Below, in pieces: positions 1 to 7,331 of a stretch of DNA of 64,000 nt. Positions within the stretch are counted from its first letter, which is position 1, and each line of letters begins with the position of its first letter. Both the position numbers and the translations under genes were made by a program. A model generated the notes under the pieces. That model had not been told where the DNA came from and did no database searches. It saw only the letters and a program-made list of their open reading frames with translations. Origin of the DNA: Streptomyces meridianus (GTDB lineage Bacteria; Actinomycetota; Actinomycetes; Streptomycetales; Streptomycetaceae); the NCBI RefSeq assembly GCF_023703325.1, contig NZ_JAMQGM010000001.1, forward strand, positions 175,745 through 239,744. Direction: 5' to 3'.

Positions 1-322
1 GCAGGCACCGGCCGGCATCGGACGCGGACCGGGCCGCCGTCAGAAGGGCCCAGCACAGCGCCGTCAGCGCGGTGAGCGCGCCGCCGGTTCCGGCAGCGGC
101 CGCCGCCGAGGATCCGCAGGCCAGCAGCACCAGGGGGACGAGCACGCAGCAGAAGGCCCCCCAGCGGACGACGTCGCGTGCGGAGTCCGCGCCGGCGGCG
201 CGGGCGGCGGTCGGTGCGGGCACGGTCTGCTCCCCGGAGGACGAGGTGGGACGGGCACTCGTACAACGCTCCCGGGCCCTCCGGGTCACCGCCCGCACGA
301 TGCTCCGGCCGGACGGGGGCAT
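1..322 (-). CDS. Putative membrane protein, N-terminal part (cut by window edge)
   Basis: An open frame without stops runs on the minus strand from an ATG at 322 to the window edge, giving at least 107 residues. It begins MPPSGRSIVRAVTRRARE, has a basic, Ala/Pro-rich cytosolic start of about 50 residues, and then a hydrophobic stretch (WGAFCCVLVPLVLLACG and onward through an Ala/Leu-rich segment) that looks like one or two membrane spans. I do not recognise a family. The gene is divergent from the universal stress protein gene, with about 220 bases between them. Codon use is typical of the neighbours. The C-terminus lies outside the window, so function cannot be judged. Confidence 0.55.
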   Translation of the reverse strand, partial: MPPSGRSIVRAVTRRARERCTSARPTSSSGEQTVPAPTAARAAGADSARDVVRWGAFCCVLVPLVLLACGSSAAAAAGTGGALTALTALCWALLTAARSASDAGRCL

Positions 323-447
323 TGCGTGACGGGCTCCGCTCCGGCATGCTCCCGGGAACCCCACCGGCGGGAGCCGCGGCGCGGTGACCGGCGGGACAGG
401 CGGGCTCTGGGCAGAGGCGGAGTGTCGCCGTACCCTTGTGGGTATGA

Positions 448-470
448 GTCCGGGAAGACGATTCCCGGAC
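448..470. promoter_or_regulatory. Inverted repeat upstream of universal stress protein gene
   Basis: A 9-bp perfect inverted repeat, GTCCGGGAA then 5 bases then TTCCCGGAC, sits about 70 bases before the stress protein start. A smaller repeat (TACCC-4 bases-GGGTA, 431-444) lies just before it. It could be an operator in the divergent intergenic region or a leader hairpin. The regulator is unknown. Confidence 0.4.
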
Positions 471-541
471 GATCCGGAGCCCGACAGCCGTAATCCAGAA
501 CGCCGTTCCCTCTCAAGAGGACACTTTTCCCCGAGACGCCG

Positions 542-1066
542 ATGGCAGGTCATGAGACTCCCGAACCCGCGGACCGCAAGCAGGTAGCCGACACCACGGC
601 AGACCTCGAGGCGGCCTCGGCCGAGGCGCGCCCTCCGTGCGACCCCGCCTTCCGGCACGGCGTCGTCGTCGGCTTCGACGGTTCCACCTCCAGCGAGCGT
701 GCGCTCGCCTACGCCATCGGCATCGCCCGGCGCGCCGCCTCGGGCCTGATCATCGTGCACGTGGCGAACCGGCTGCCGACCACCGTGTGGGCCGGCTGCG
801 AACCCCCGGTCTTCGTCGACGTTCCCGACCACCGCACCGAGGTGCTCGGCCTGGAGCTGGCCTGCGCGGACCATCTCGGCGAGGTCCCGTGGATCCTGGT
901 CGAGCGGGGCGGCGACATCTGCCACGAACTCGAGGAGGTGGGCCGCGAGTACTCGGCGGACGCCATCGTGGTGGGCTCCACGCACGGCCTGGTCGGCCGG
1001 GTTTTCGGCTCGGTCGCCGGGCGGCTCGCGAAGCGGGCGCAGCGCCCGGTCATCGTCATTCCCTGA
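542..1066 (+). CDS. Universal stress protein (UspA family)
   Basis: A 174-residue single-domain UspA-type protein. After a 35-residue variable N-terminal tail it starts the Rossmann-like fold with the strand VVVGFDGS, where the Asp normally contacts nucleotide, followed by SERALAYAIGIARRA and IIVHVA. The C-terminal half has the family's glycine-rich loop (GSTHGLVGRVFGSVAGRL) and ends RPVIVIP as is usual. The loop is shorter than the classical G-x2-G-x9-G(S/T), so ATP binding is likely but not certain. The family acts in the cytosol in stress survival. The only purine-rich Shine-Dalgarno candidate (AAGAGGA near 515) is some 20 bases upstream of the ATG, so the exact start is uncertain. It converges with glmS. 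Confidence 0.85.
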   Translation: MAGHETPEPADRKQVADTTADLEAASAEARPPCDPAFRHGVVVGFDGSTSSERALAYAIGIARRAASGLIIVHVANRLPTTVWAGCEPPVFVDVPDHRTEVLGLELACADHLGEVPWILVERGGDICHELEEVGREYSADAIVVGSTHGLVGRVFGSVAGRLAKRAQRPVIVIP

Positions 1067-1111
1067 ACTCCCGGGCGACGCGGGGCCCTTGGGTCGCCGG
1101 CGGATGCGCAA

Positions 1112-1146
1112 GGCCCCGGCGCGGCGATCGTCGCCGGGCCGGGGCC
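1112..1146. terminator. Terminator hairpin between the stress protein gene and glmS
   Basis: A 9-bp stem GGCCCCGGC/GCCGGGGCC encloses a second stem GGCGA/TCGCC. It lies between two convergent genes, about 45 bases past the stress protein stop and 23 bases past the glmS stop, so it can end both transcripts. There is no T-tract, as is common in Streptomyces. Confidence 0.65.
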
Positions 1147-1168
1147 GTCGTGCGTCAGCGGATGAACG

Positions 1169-2980
1169 TCACTCCACCGTCACGGACTTGGCGAGGTTTC
1201 GCGGCTTGTCGATGTCGCGGCCCAGTGCCAACGCCGTGTGGTAGGCGAGGAGTTGCAGCGGAATACCCATCAGGATCGGGTCCAGCTCGACCTCGTTGCG
1301 GGGCACGACGATCGTGTGGTCGGCCTTCTCCTGCTCGCGGTGTGCCACCGCAAGGATCCGGCCACTGCGGGCCTTGATCTCCTCCAGGGCCGCACGGTTC
1401 TTCTCCAGCAGGTCGTCGTCCGGCACGACGGCCACCGTCGGCATGGCCGGTTCGATGAGCGCCAGTGGGCCGTGCTTCAGCTCGGAGGCCGGGTACGCCT
1501 CGGCGTGGATGTACGAGATCTCCTTGAGCTTCAGGGAGGCCTCCAGCGCCACCGGGTAGCCGCGCACCCGGCCGATGAACATCATCGACCTGGCGTCCGC
1601 GTACTCGTGCGCCAGCCTCTCGATCTCGTCCTCACGCTCGAGGATCTCGGAGATCTGGGCGGGCAGCCTGCGCAGGCCCTCGATGATCCGCTTTCCGTCG
1701 GCGACCGACAGGTCACGGGTGCGGCCCAGGTGCAGCGCGAGCAGCGCGAAGGCGACCACCGTGTTCGTGAAGCACTTGGTGGAGACGACGCAGACCTCGG
1801 GGCCGGCGTGCACGTAGACGCCGCCGTCCGTCTCGCGGGCGATCGCCGAACCGACCACGTTCACCACGCCCAGGACCCGCGCACCCTTGCGCTTGAGCTC
1901 CTGGACGGCGGCGAGCACGTCGTAGGTCTCACCGGACTGGGAGACGGCGATGTAGAGGGTATCGGGGTCCACGACCGGATTGCGGTAGCGGAACTCGGAG
2001 GCCGGCTCGGAGTCCGCGGGGACCCGGGCGAGGGACTCGATGAGCCCGGCGCCGATCAGGCCGGCGTGGTAGGACGTGCCACAGCCGAGGATCTTGACCC
2101 GGCGCACCGCGCGGGCCTCCCGCGCGTCGAGGTTGAGACCGCCGAGGCGCACGGTGGAGAAACGGTCGTCGATGCGGCCGCGCAGCACGCGGTCCACGGC
2201 GTCGGCCTGCTCGCTGATCTCCTTGTGCATGTACGTGTCGTGGCCGCCCATGTCGTACGACTCCGCCTCCCACTCCACGGTGGTCGGCGAGGCGGAGGTG
2301 CGGCTGCCCTCGGTGGTGTACGTGCGGTAGTCGTCGGCCTTGATCGTGGCCATCTCGCCGTCGTCGAGGGTGACGACCTGGCGGGTGTGACTGACCAGCG
2401 CCGCGACGTCGGAGGAGACGAACATCTCCTTCTCGCCGATGCCCAGCACCACCGGGGAGCCGTTGCGGGCGACGACGATCCGGTCCGGGAAGTCGGCGTG
2501 CAGCACGGCAATGCCGTAGGTGCCCTCGATGCTGCGCAGCGCGTGCCGGACCTTCTCCTCCAGCGTCTCGGCCTCGGAGCGCCCGACGAGGTGGGCGAGG
2601 ACCTCGGAGTCGGTCTCGGAGGCGAACTCGACGCCGTCGGCGGTCAGCTTGGCGCGCAGCTCGGAGGCGTTGTCGATGATCCCGTTGTGGACGACGGCGA
2701 CCTTGCCCTCGGAGTCCAGGTGCGGGTGGGCGTTGACGTCGTTCGGCGCGCCGTGGGTGGCCCAGCGGGTGTGGGCGATGCCGACGCTGCCGGCGAAGCG
2801 CTTCGGCAGCTTGGCGTCGAGCTCGCGGACCCGGCCCTTGGCCTTGACCGTCTTCAGGCCGCTCTTGCCGCAGACTGCGACGCCGGCGGAGTCGTAACCC
2901 CGGTACTCCAGCCGCTGCAGCCCCTCGAGCAGCAGAGGCGCCACGTCCCGCTTGCCGATGTAGCCGACGATCCCGCACAT
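1169..2980 (-). CDS. glmS: Glutamine--fructose-6-phosphate aminotransferase (isomerizing)
   Basis: A 603-residue GlmS of normal family length. It makes glucosamine-6-phosphate from fructose-6-phosphate and glutamine, the first committed step to UDP-GlcNAc and peptidoglycan. The protein starts MCGIVGYIG, so Cys2 becomes the N-terminal nucleophile of the Ntn glutaminase domain after Met removal; HTRWATHG and HNGIIDN are also there (residues about 1-220). Two SIS sugar-isomerase domains follow (about 285-600) with the motifs GCGTSYHAG and SQSGET, and the end is DKPRNLAKSVTVE. A good Shine-Dalgarno (AAGGAGA) precedes the ATG at 2980. It sits next to a secreted hexosaminidase, which suggests a shared amino-sugar theme. 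Confidence 0.97.
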   Translation of the reverse strand: MCGIVGYIGKRDVAPLLLEGLQRLEYRGYDSAGVAVCGKSGLKTVKAKGRVRELDAKLPKRFAGSVGIAHTRWATHGAPNDVNAHPHLDSEGKVAVVHNGIIDNASELRAKLTADGVEFASETDSEVLAHLVGRSEAETLEEKVRHALRSIEGTYGIAVLHADFPDRIVVARNGSPVVLGIGEKEMFVSSDVAALVSHTRQVVTLDDGEMATIKADDYRTYTTEGSRTSASPTTVEWEAESYDMGGHDTYMHKEISEQADAVDRVLRGRIDDRFSTVRLGGLNLDAREARAVRRVKILGCGTSYHAGLIGAGLIESLARVPADSEPASEFRYRNPVVDPDTLYIAVSQSGETYDVLAAVQELKRKGARVLGVVNVVGSAIARETDGGVYVHAGPEVCVVSTKCFTNTVVAFALLALHLGRTRDLSVADGKRIIEGLRRLPAQISEILEREDEIERLAHEYADARSMMFIGRVRGYPVALEASLKLKEISYIHAEAYPASELKHGPLALIEPAMPTVAVVPDDDLLEKNRAALEEIKARSGRILAVAHREQEKADHTIVVPRNEVELDPILMGIPLQLLAYHTALALGRDIDKPRNLAKSVTVE

Positions 2981-3019
2981 ACGTGGTCTCCTTCGCGTCG
3001 TTGACGGTGGACGGCCCGC

Positions 3020-3295
3020 TCAGCCGTAGACGATGCGGCGAAGTTGCCGCAACGAGAGCGCGGGCGGTGCCACCGCGCGGTGCGGCAGCTCACCCGCGAT
3101 CCGCTCGAAGATCTCCGGGTTGTGCAGCCCCCGCGACTGCAGTTCGCGGTGACGGCGCCGGACGAACTCCTCGGTCGTCTCGTCGAAATACGCCAGGACG
3201 TCGAGTACCACGCGGGCCGCCTCGCCATGCTGGAGCGAGGTGCTGCGGACCAGGTGGTCGACGAGATCGTCGGGGGACGTCGGGCGATCGAGCAC
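3020..3295 (-). CDS. Small conserved hypothetical protein upstream of glmS
   Basis: A 91-residue protein starting at a GTG (LDRPTSPDDLVDHLVRS) and ending SLRQLRRIVYG. It is rich in charged helices, with no signal peptide or membrane span. The coding signal is strong up to about 3295 and fades beyond: codons upstream such as TTT, AAA and TAT are unlike the rest, which is why I choose this start although its Shine-Dalgarno is poor. The frame stays open further upstream, into the hexosaminidase gene on the other strand. Its stop is about 40 bases before glmS on the same strand, so the two may be co-transcribed. I do not recognise the family. Confidence 0.6.
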   Translation of the reverse strand: MLDRPTSPDDLVDHLVRSTSLQHGEAARVVLDVLAYFDETTEEFVRRRHRELQSRGLHNPEIFERIAGELPHRAVAPPALSLRQLRRIVYG

Positions 3296-3333
3296 CTGAC
3301 GATATTGCGGTGCGGTCCCGAGTTTCGCAAATT

Positions 3334-3353
3334 CCTGCCCGATATCGGGCAGG
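3334..3353. promoter_or_regulatory. 20-bp perfect palindrome, candidate operator
   Basis: CCTGCCCGATATCGGGCAGG is a perfect 20-bp palindrome. It lies between the divergent starts of the small unknown protein (3295) and the hexosaminidase (3496), inside a stretch less GC-rich than the neighbours. The position and symmetry suggest binding of a dimeric repressor. It does not match the DasR site consensus I know for GlcNAc control. Confidence 0.5.
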
Positions 3354-3495
3354 AGATCGGCATCCTGGCGGTGAGACCGGCCCCGAAGCGGCCGGCCGGT
3401 GTCCCGGACCTTGACCCGGCCGCACCCGAGGAGTACGCATGGTGACCGCTCGGTCGCTCGGCCCCCATGCACGAAGTCCGTCGAAGGGATTGCTC

Positions 3496-5130
3496 GTGAC
3501 CAGCCCCAGCGCCCCGGACCGCCCCGGCAGACGTCGCCGAATCCTGCCCGCCCTCCTGTGCTCGCTCGCGCTCGTGGCAACCGCTGCTGCTGCCGCCGGC
3601 ACCGCCACCGCCGCCTCCCCGGGGCCGGCGCGCGCATCGGCCGGCGAGCCCGGCCCCTACGACCGGATCGTCCCCGCCCCGGCGGCCACCGAGACCCACG
3701 ACGGCCCCTACACGATCGACGCAGCGACGGCCATCCGCGTCCCCGCCCGTTCGGGCGAGGCCCGCAGGGTCGGCGAGTACCTCGCCGGCGTGCTGCGTCC
3801 CTCCACCGGCTACGAACTGCCGGTGACCGCCCGCCCCGGCCGCGGCATCGTCCTCCGGCTCACCGAGGGGGAGCACCGGCTCGGCAGCGAGGGCTACCGG
3901 CTCGACGTCACGGCGGGCGGCGTCAGCATCCGCGCCCCGAAGCCCGCCGGCCTCTTCCACGGGGTGCAGACCCTGCGCCAGCTTCTGCCCGCCGCCGTGG
4001 AGCGGAACTCCCCGCAGCCCGGGCCATGGACGGTCGCGGGCGGCTCGGTCACCGACTCCCCGCGTTACGCCTACCGCGGCGCGATGCTGGACGTCTCACG
4101 GCACTTCTTCACCGTCGAGCAGGTCAAGCGCTACATCGACCAACTCGCCCTCTACAAGATCAACAAACTGCATCTGCACCTCTCCGACGACCAGGGCTGG
4201 CGGATCGCGATCGACTCCTGGCCGCGGCTGGCCACGTACGGCGGCAGCACCCAGGTCGGCGGCGGCCCCGGAGGTCACTACACCAAGCAGGACTACCGGG
4301 AGATCGTCCGCTATGCCGCGGACCGCTTCCTCGAGGTGGTCCCCGAGATCGACATGCCGGGACACACCAACGCCGCGCTCGCCTCGTACGCGCAGCTGAA
4401 CTGCGACGGGGTCGCGCCGCCGCTCTACACCGGTACCGCCGTCGGCTTCAGTTCGCTGTGCGTGCCCAAGGAGATCACCTACGAGTTCGTGGACGACGTG
4501 GTCCGCGAACTCGCCGCTCTCACCCCCGGCCGCTACCTCCACATCGGCGGCGACGAAGCCCATGCGACCGGCCATGAGGACTACGTCGCGTTCATGGACC
4601 GTGCCCAGGCCGTCGTGCAGAAGTACGGCAAGACGGTCGTCGGCTGGCACCAGCTGACCGGTGCGCGGCCGGCCGAGGGCGCCGTCGCCCAGTACTGGGG
4701 GACGTCCGGCACCGAGCAGGCCGTGGTGGACGCGGCGAAGGCCGGCACCCGGCTGGTCCTCTCGCCCGCGAACCACGCGTACCTCGACATGAAGTACGAC
4801 AAGAACACGCCGCTGGGCCTGAGCTGGGCCGGCTACGTCGAGGTGCAGAAGTCCTACGACTGGGACCCGGGGACGTTCGTCCAGGGCGCCCCGTCCTCCG
4901 CGGTGCTCGGGGTGGAGGCGCCGCTCTGGTCGGAGACCATCTCGACCAGCGACCACATCGAGTACCTGGCCTTCCCGCGGGTGGCGGGCATCGCGGAGCT
5001 CGGCTGGTCGCCCGCGTCCGCGCTGGACTGGGACGCCTACCGGCTGCGCCTCGCGGCGCAGGGCCCGCGCTGGTCGGCGCTCGGCATCGACTACTACCGC
5101 TCGCCGCAGGTGCCCTGGCCGGCCGGATGA
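3496..5130 (+). CDS. Secreted beta-N-acetylhexosaminidase (GH20)
   Basis: A 544-residue exported glycosidase that removes terminal GlcNAc or GalNAc, for example from chitin oligomers. I choose the GTG at 3496 because GAAGGGA stands six bases before it; an ATG-like frame opening at 3439 would add 19 residues ahead of the signal peptide. A Sec signal (RRRR, then ILPALLCSLALVATAAAAAG) covers about residues 10-40. A GH20b-type domain (FHGVQTLRQLLP) precedes the catalytic barrel with SDDQGWRI, EIDMPGHTNA and HIGGDEAHATG; the adjacent Asp-Glu is the catalytic pair of substrate-assisted hydrolysis. GEN-like C-terminal motifs such as VLGVEAPLWSE are present. It is divergent from the small unknown gene. 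Confidence 0.93.
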   Translation: MTSPSAPDRPGRRRRILPALLCSLALVATAAAAAGTATAASPGPARASAGEPGPYDRIVPAPAATETHDGPYTIDAATAIRVPARSGEARRVGEYLAGVLRPSTGYELPVTARPGRGIVLRLTEGEHRLGSEGYRLDVTAGGVSIRAPKPAGLFHGVQTLRQLLPAAVERNSPQPGPWTVAGGSVTDSPRYAYRGAMLDVSRHFFTVEQVKRYIDQLALYKINKLHLHLSDDQGWRIAIDSWPRLATYGGSTQVGGGPGGHYTKQDYREIVRYAADRFLEVVPEIDMPGHTNAALASYAQLNCDGVAPPLYTGTAVGFSSLCVPKEITYEFVDDVVRELAALTPGRYLHIGGDEAHATGHEDYVAFMDRAQAVVQKYGKTVVGWHQLTGARPAEGAVAQYWGTSGTEQAVVDAAKAGTRLVLSPANHAYLDMKYDKNTPLGLSWAGYVEVQKSYDWDPGTFVQGAPSSAVLGVEAPLWSETISTSDHIEYLAFPRVAGIAELGWSPASALDWDAYRLRLAAQGPRWSALGIDYYRSPQVPWPAG

Positions 5131-5143
5131 CCCCGCACGCCGT

Positions 5144-5180
5144 GCGGCCCGGCTCCCCCCTCTCCGGGGAGCCGGGCCGC
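5144..5180. terminator. Bidirectional terminator
   Basis: A perfect 15-bp stem, GCGGCCCGGCTCCCC and its complement, with a 7-base loop. It starts 14 bases after the hexosaminidase stop and lies 25 bases beyond the stop of the convergent acyl-CoA dehydrogenase gene. Confidence 0.8.
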
Positions 5181-5205
5181 AGCGGGGACGACCGGTGCGC
5201 CGAGG

Positions 5206-6372
5206 TCAGTCCGTGAAGCCCAGCTCCCGGGCGATCAGCATCCGCTGCACCTCGCTGGTGCCCTCGCCGATCTCGAGGATCTTCGAGTCGCGCCACATCC
5301 GCGCCACCGGGTACTCGTTCATGAACCCGTAGCCGCCGTGGATCTGCGTGGCCTCGCGGGCGTTGGTGACGGCGATCTCGGAGGAGTACAGCTTCGCCAT
5401 GGCAGCCTCCTTCTTGAACGGCTCGCCCTGCACCAGCCGGGACGCGGCGTCACGCCAGGCGATCCGGGACGTGTGGGCCCGCATCTCCATGTCCGCGATC
5501 TTGAACTGGATGGCCTGGTTGCTGCCGATCGGCTTGCCGAACGCGTGGCGCTCCCTGGCGTACTTCACCGACTCGTCGACACAGCCCTGCGCGAGACCGG
5601 TGGCCAGTGCGGCGATGGCGATCCGGCCCTCGTCCAGTATCCGCAGGAACTGGGCGTAGCCCCGGCCCTCCTCGCCGACCAGGTTGGCGGCCGGCACCCG
5701 GACGTCGCTGAACGACAGTTCCCGGGTGTCCGAGGCGTTCCAGCCGACCTTGGAGTAGGGGGCGGCGACCGTGAACCCGGGTGTTCCGGACGGGACCAGG
5801 ATCGACGAGATCTTCGGACGCCCGTCCTCCTTGCGGCCGGTGACCGCGGTGACGGTCACCAACCCGGTGATGTCCGTGCCCGAGTTGGTGATGAAGCACT
5901 TGGTGCCGTTGATGACCCACTCGTTCGTGGCCTCGTCGAGGCGGGCCGTGGTGCGGGTGCCGCCCGCGTCCGAGCCGCCGTCGGGCTCGGTCAGACCGAA
6001 GGCGCCGAGGATCTCGCCGGAGCACATGCGCGGCAGCCACTCGCGCTTCTGCTCCTCGGTGCCGAAGCGGAAGATCGGCATGGCGCCGAGCGAGACGCCG
6101 GCCTCCAGGGTGATGGCCACCGACGAGTCGACGCGGGCCAGTTCCTCCAGGGCGAGGCCGAGCGCGAGGTAGTCGCCGCCCATCCCGCCGTACTCCTCGG
6201 GGAAGGGCAGCCCGAACAGGCCCATGCGGCCCATCTCACGGACGATCTCGTACGGGAACTCGTGGTTCTCGTAGAACTCCCCGATCTTGGGCGCGACGAC
6301 GTCGTGCGCGAACTCCTCGACAGTGCGGCGGAGTTCCTCGTGCTCGGACGACAGACGATGATCGATCGACAT
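5206..6372 (-). CDS. acdH: Acyl-CoA dehydrogenase (isovaleryl/branched-chain type)
   Basis: A 388-residue FAD-dependent acyl-CoA dehydrogenase. Motifs include FPEEYGGMGGDYLA, the FAD-binding FGLTEPDGGSDAGG, FITNSGT, and ILEIGEGTSEVQRMLIAREL, where the Glu matches the catalytic base position of short-chain members. It is the last gene of a minus-strand operon with HMG-CoA lyase and both subunits of an acyl-CoA carboxylase, so oxidation of isovaleryl-CoA in leucine breakdown is the likely role. Start choice: ATG 6372 has AGGAG 11 bases upstream; a GTG at 6381 overlaps the previous stop as GTGA and would add three residues (VTT). The C-terminus is ARELGFTD. Confidence 0.92.
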   Translation of the reverse strand: MSIDHRLSSEHEELRRTVEEFAHDVVAPKIGEFYENHEFPYEIVREMGRMGLFGLPFPEEYGGMGGDYLALGLALEELARVDSSVAITLEAGVSLGAMPIFRFGTEEQKREWLPRMCSGEILGAFGLTEPDGGSDAGGTRTTARLDEATNEWVINGTKCFITNSGTDITGLVTVTAVTGRKEDGRPKISSILVPSGTPGFTVAAPYSKVGWNASDTRELSFSDVRVPAANLVGEEGRGYAQFLRILDEGRIAIAALATGLAQGCVDESVKYARERHAFGKPIGSNQAIQFKIADMEMRAHTSRIAWRDAASRLVQGEPFKKEAAMAKLYSSEIAVTNAREATQIHGGYGFMNEYPVARMWRDSKILEIGEGTSEVQRMLIARELGFTD

Positions 6373-6377
6373 GGTGG

Positions 6378-7331
6378 TCACTGCTCCTGACGGGGAGTGG
6401 TGCCCGCGAGGGCACGAACGGTTCGGGACGGGCTGGGGCGGCCCAGGCGGTCCGCCATCCACGCGCTGGTGGCGACGAGACGGCCGAGGTCGACCCCGGT
6501 CTCGATGCCGAGGCCGTGCAGCATCCACACGAGGTCCTCGGTGGCGAGGTTCCCGGTGGCGCTCTTCGCGTACGGACAGCCGCCCAGGCCGCCCGCGGAG
6601 GCGTCGACGACGCCGACGCCGTGCCGGAGCGCGGCCAGGGTGTTCGACAGGGCCTGCCCGTAGGTGTCGTGGAAGTGCACGGCAAGCCGGTCGGTGGTGA
6701 CACCCGCCTGGTTGAGCTGGGTCAGCAGGGCGAGGACGTGGCCGGGGGTGGCCACGCCGATGGTGTCACCGAGGCTGAGCTCGTCGCAGCCCATGTCGGT
6801 CAGGCTGCGGCACACCCGCACCACCTGCCCGACCGGGACGGCGCCCTCCCACGGGTCACCGAAGCACATCGACAGATAGCCGCGCACCCGCAGGCCCTCC
6901 TCCCGGGCCCGGGCGACGACCGGCTCGAACATGGCGAGCGCCTCGTCGACCGTCCGGTTGAGGTTGGCCCTGGCGAACGACTCGGTGGCGCTGGCGAAGA
7001 CGGCGACCTCACGGGCACCGAGCGCCAGGGCGCGGTCGAGGCCGCGCTCGTTGGGCACCAGTACCGGAAGACGTACGCCGCCGAGGTCGCTGACGAGCGG
7101 GAACAGCTGCTCTGCGTCCGCCAGTTGGGGCACCCACTTGGGGTGCACGAAGCTGGTCGCCTCGATGGTCCGCAGTCCGGCCTCCGCGAGACGGCGCACG
7201 AACTCCGCCTTCACCTCGACCGGCACCACGGTCTGCTCGTTCTGCAGGCCGTCCCGGGCGCCCACCTCGTGGATGCGGACGCGGGCGGGCAGGCCGTCCA
7301 TCGGGACCGTCATGGGTAGTGCGCCGTCCAT
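6378..7331 (-). CDS. hmgL: Hydroxymethylglutaryl-CoA lyase
   Basis: A 317-residue HMG-CoA lyase, which splits HMG-CoA into acetoacetate and acetyl-CoA as the last step of leucine catabolism. The fold is a DRE-TIM barrel: the N-terminal EVGARDGLQNE supplies catalytic Arg and Asp, HFHDTYGQALSN gives metal-ligand histidines, and GGLGGCPYAKSATGN is the family signature with the catalytic Cys. The ATG at 7331 overlaps the stop of the biotin carboxylase gene by one base (TGATG), so translation is coupled; an internal ATG seven codons on (MTVPMDGL) is a possible alternative. It lies between the carboxylase and dehydrogenase genes. Confidence 0.93.
   Translation of the reverse strand: MDGALPMTVPMDGLPARVRIHEVGARDGLQNEQTVVPVEVKAEFVRRLAEAGLRTIEATSFVHPKWVPQLADAEQLFPLVSDLGGVRLPVLVPNERGLDRALALGAREVAVFASATESFARANLNRTVDEALAMFEPVVARAREEGLRVRGYLSMCFGDPWEGAVPVGQVVRVCRSLTDMGCDELSLGDTIGVATPGHVLALLTQLNQAGVTTDRLAVHFHDTYGQALSNTLAALRHGVGVVDASAGGLGGCPYAKSATGNLATEDLVWMLHGLGIETGVDLGRLVATSAWMADRLGRPSPSRTVRALAGTTPRQEQ

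Noticed and set aside
3361..3420. Possible DasR (GlcNAc repressor) site before the hexosaminidase
   Set aside because: Only a GAGACC half-site is visible; the other half does not match the consensus I know.
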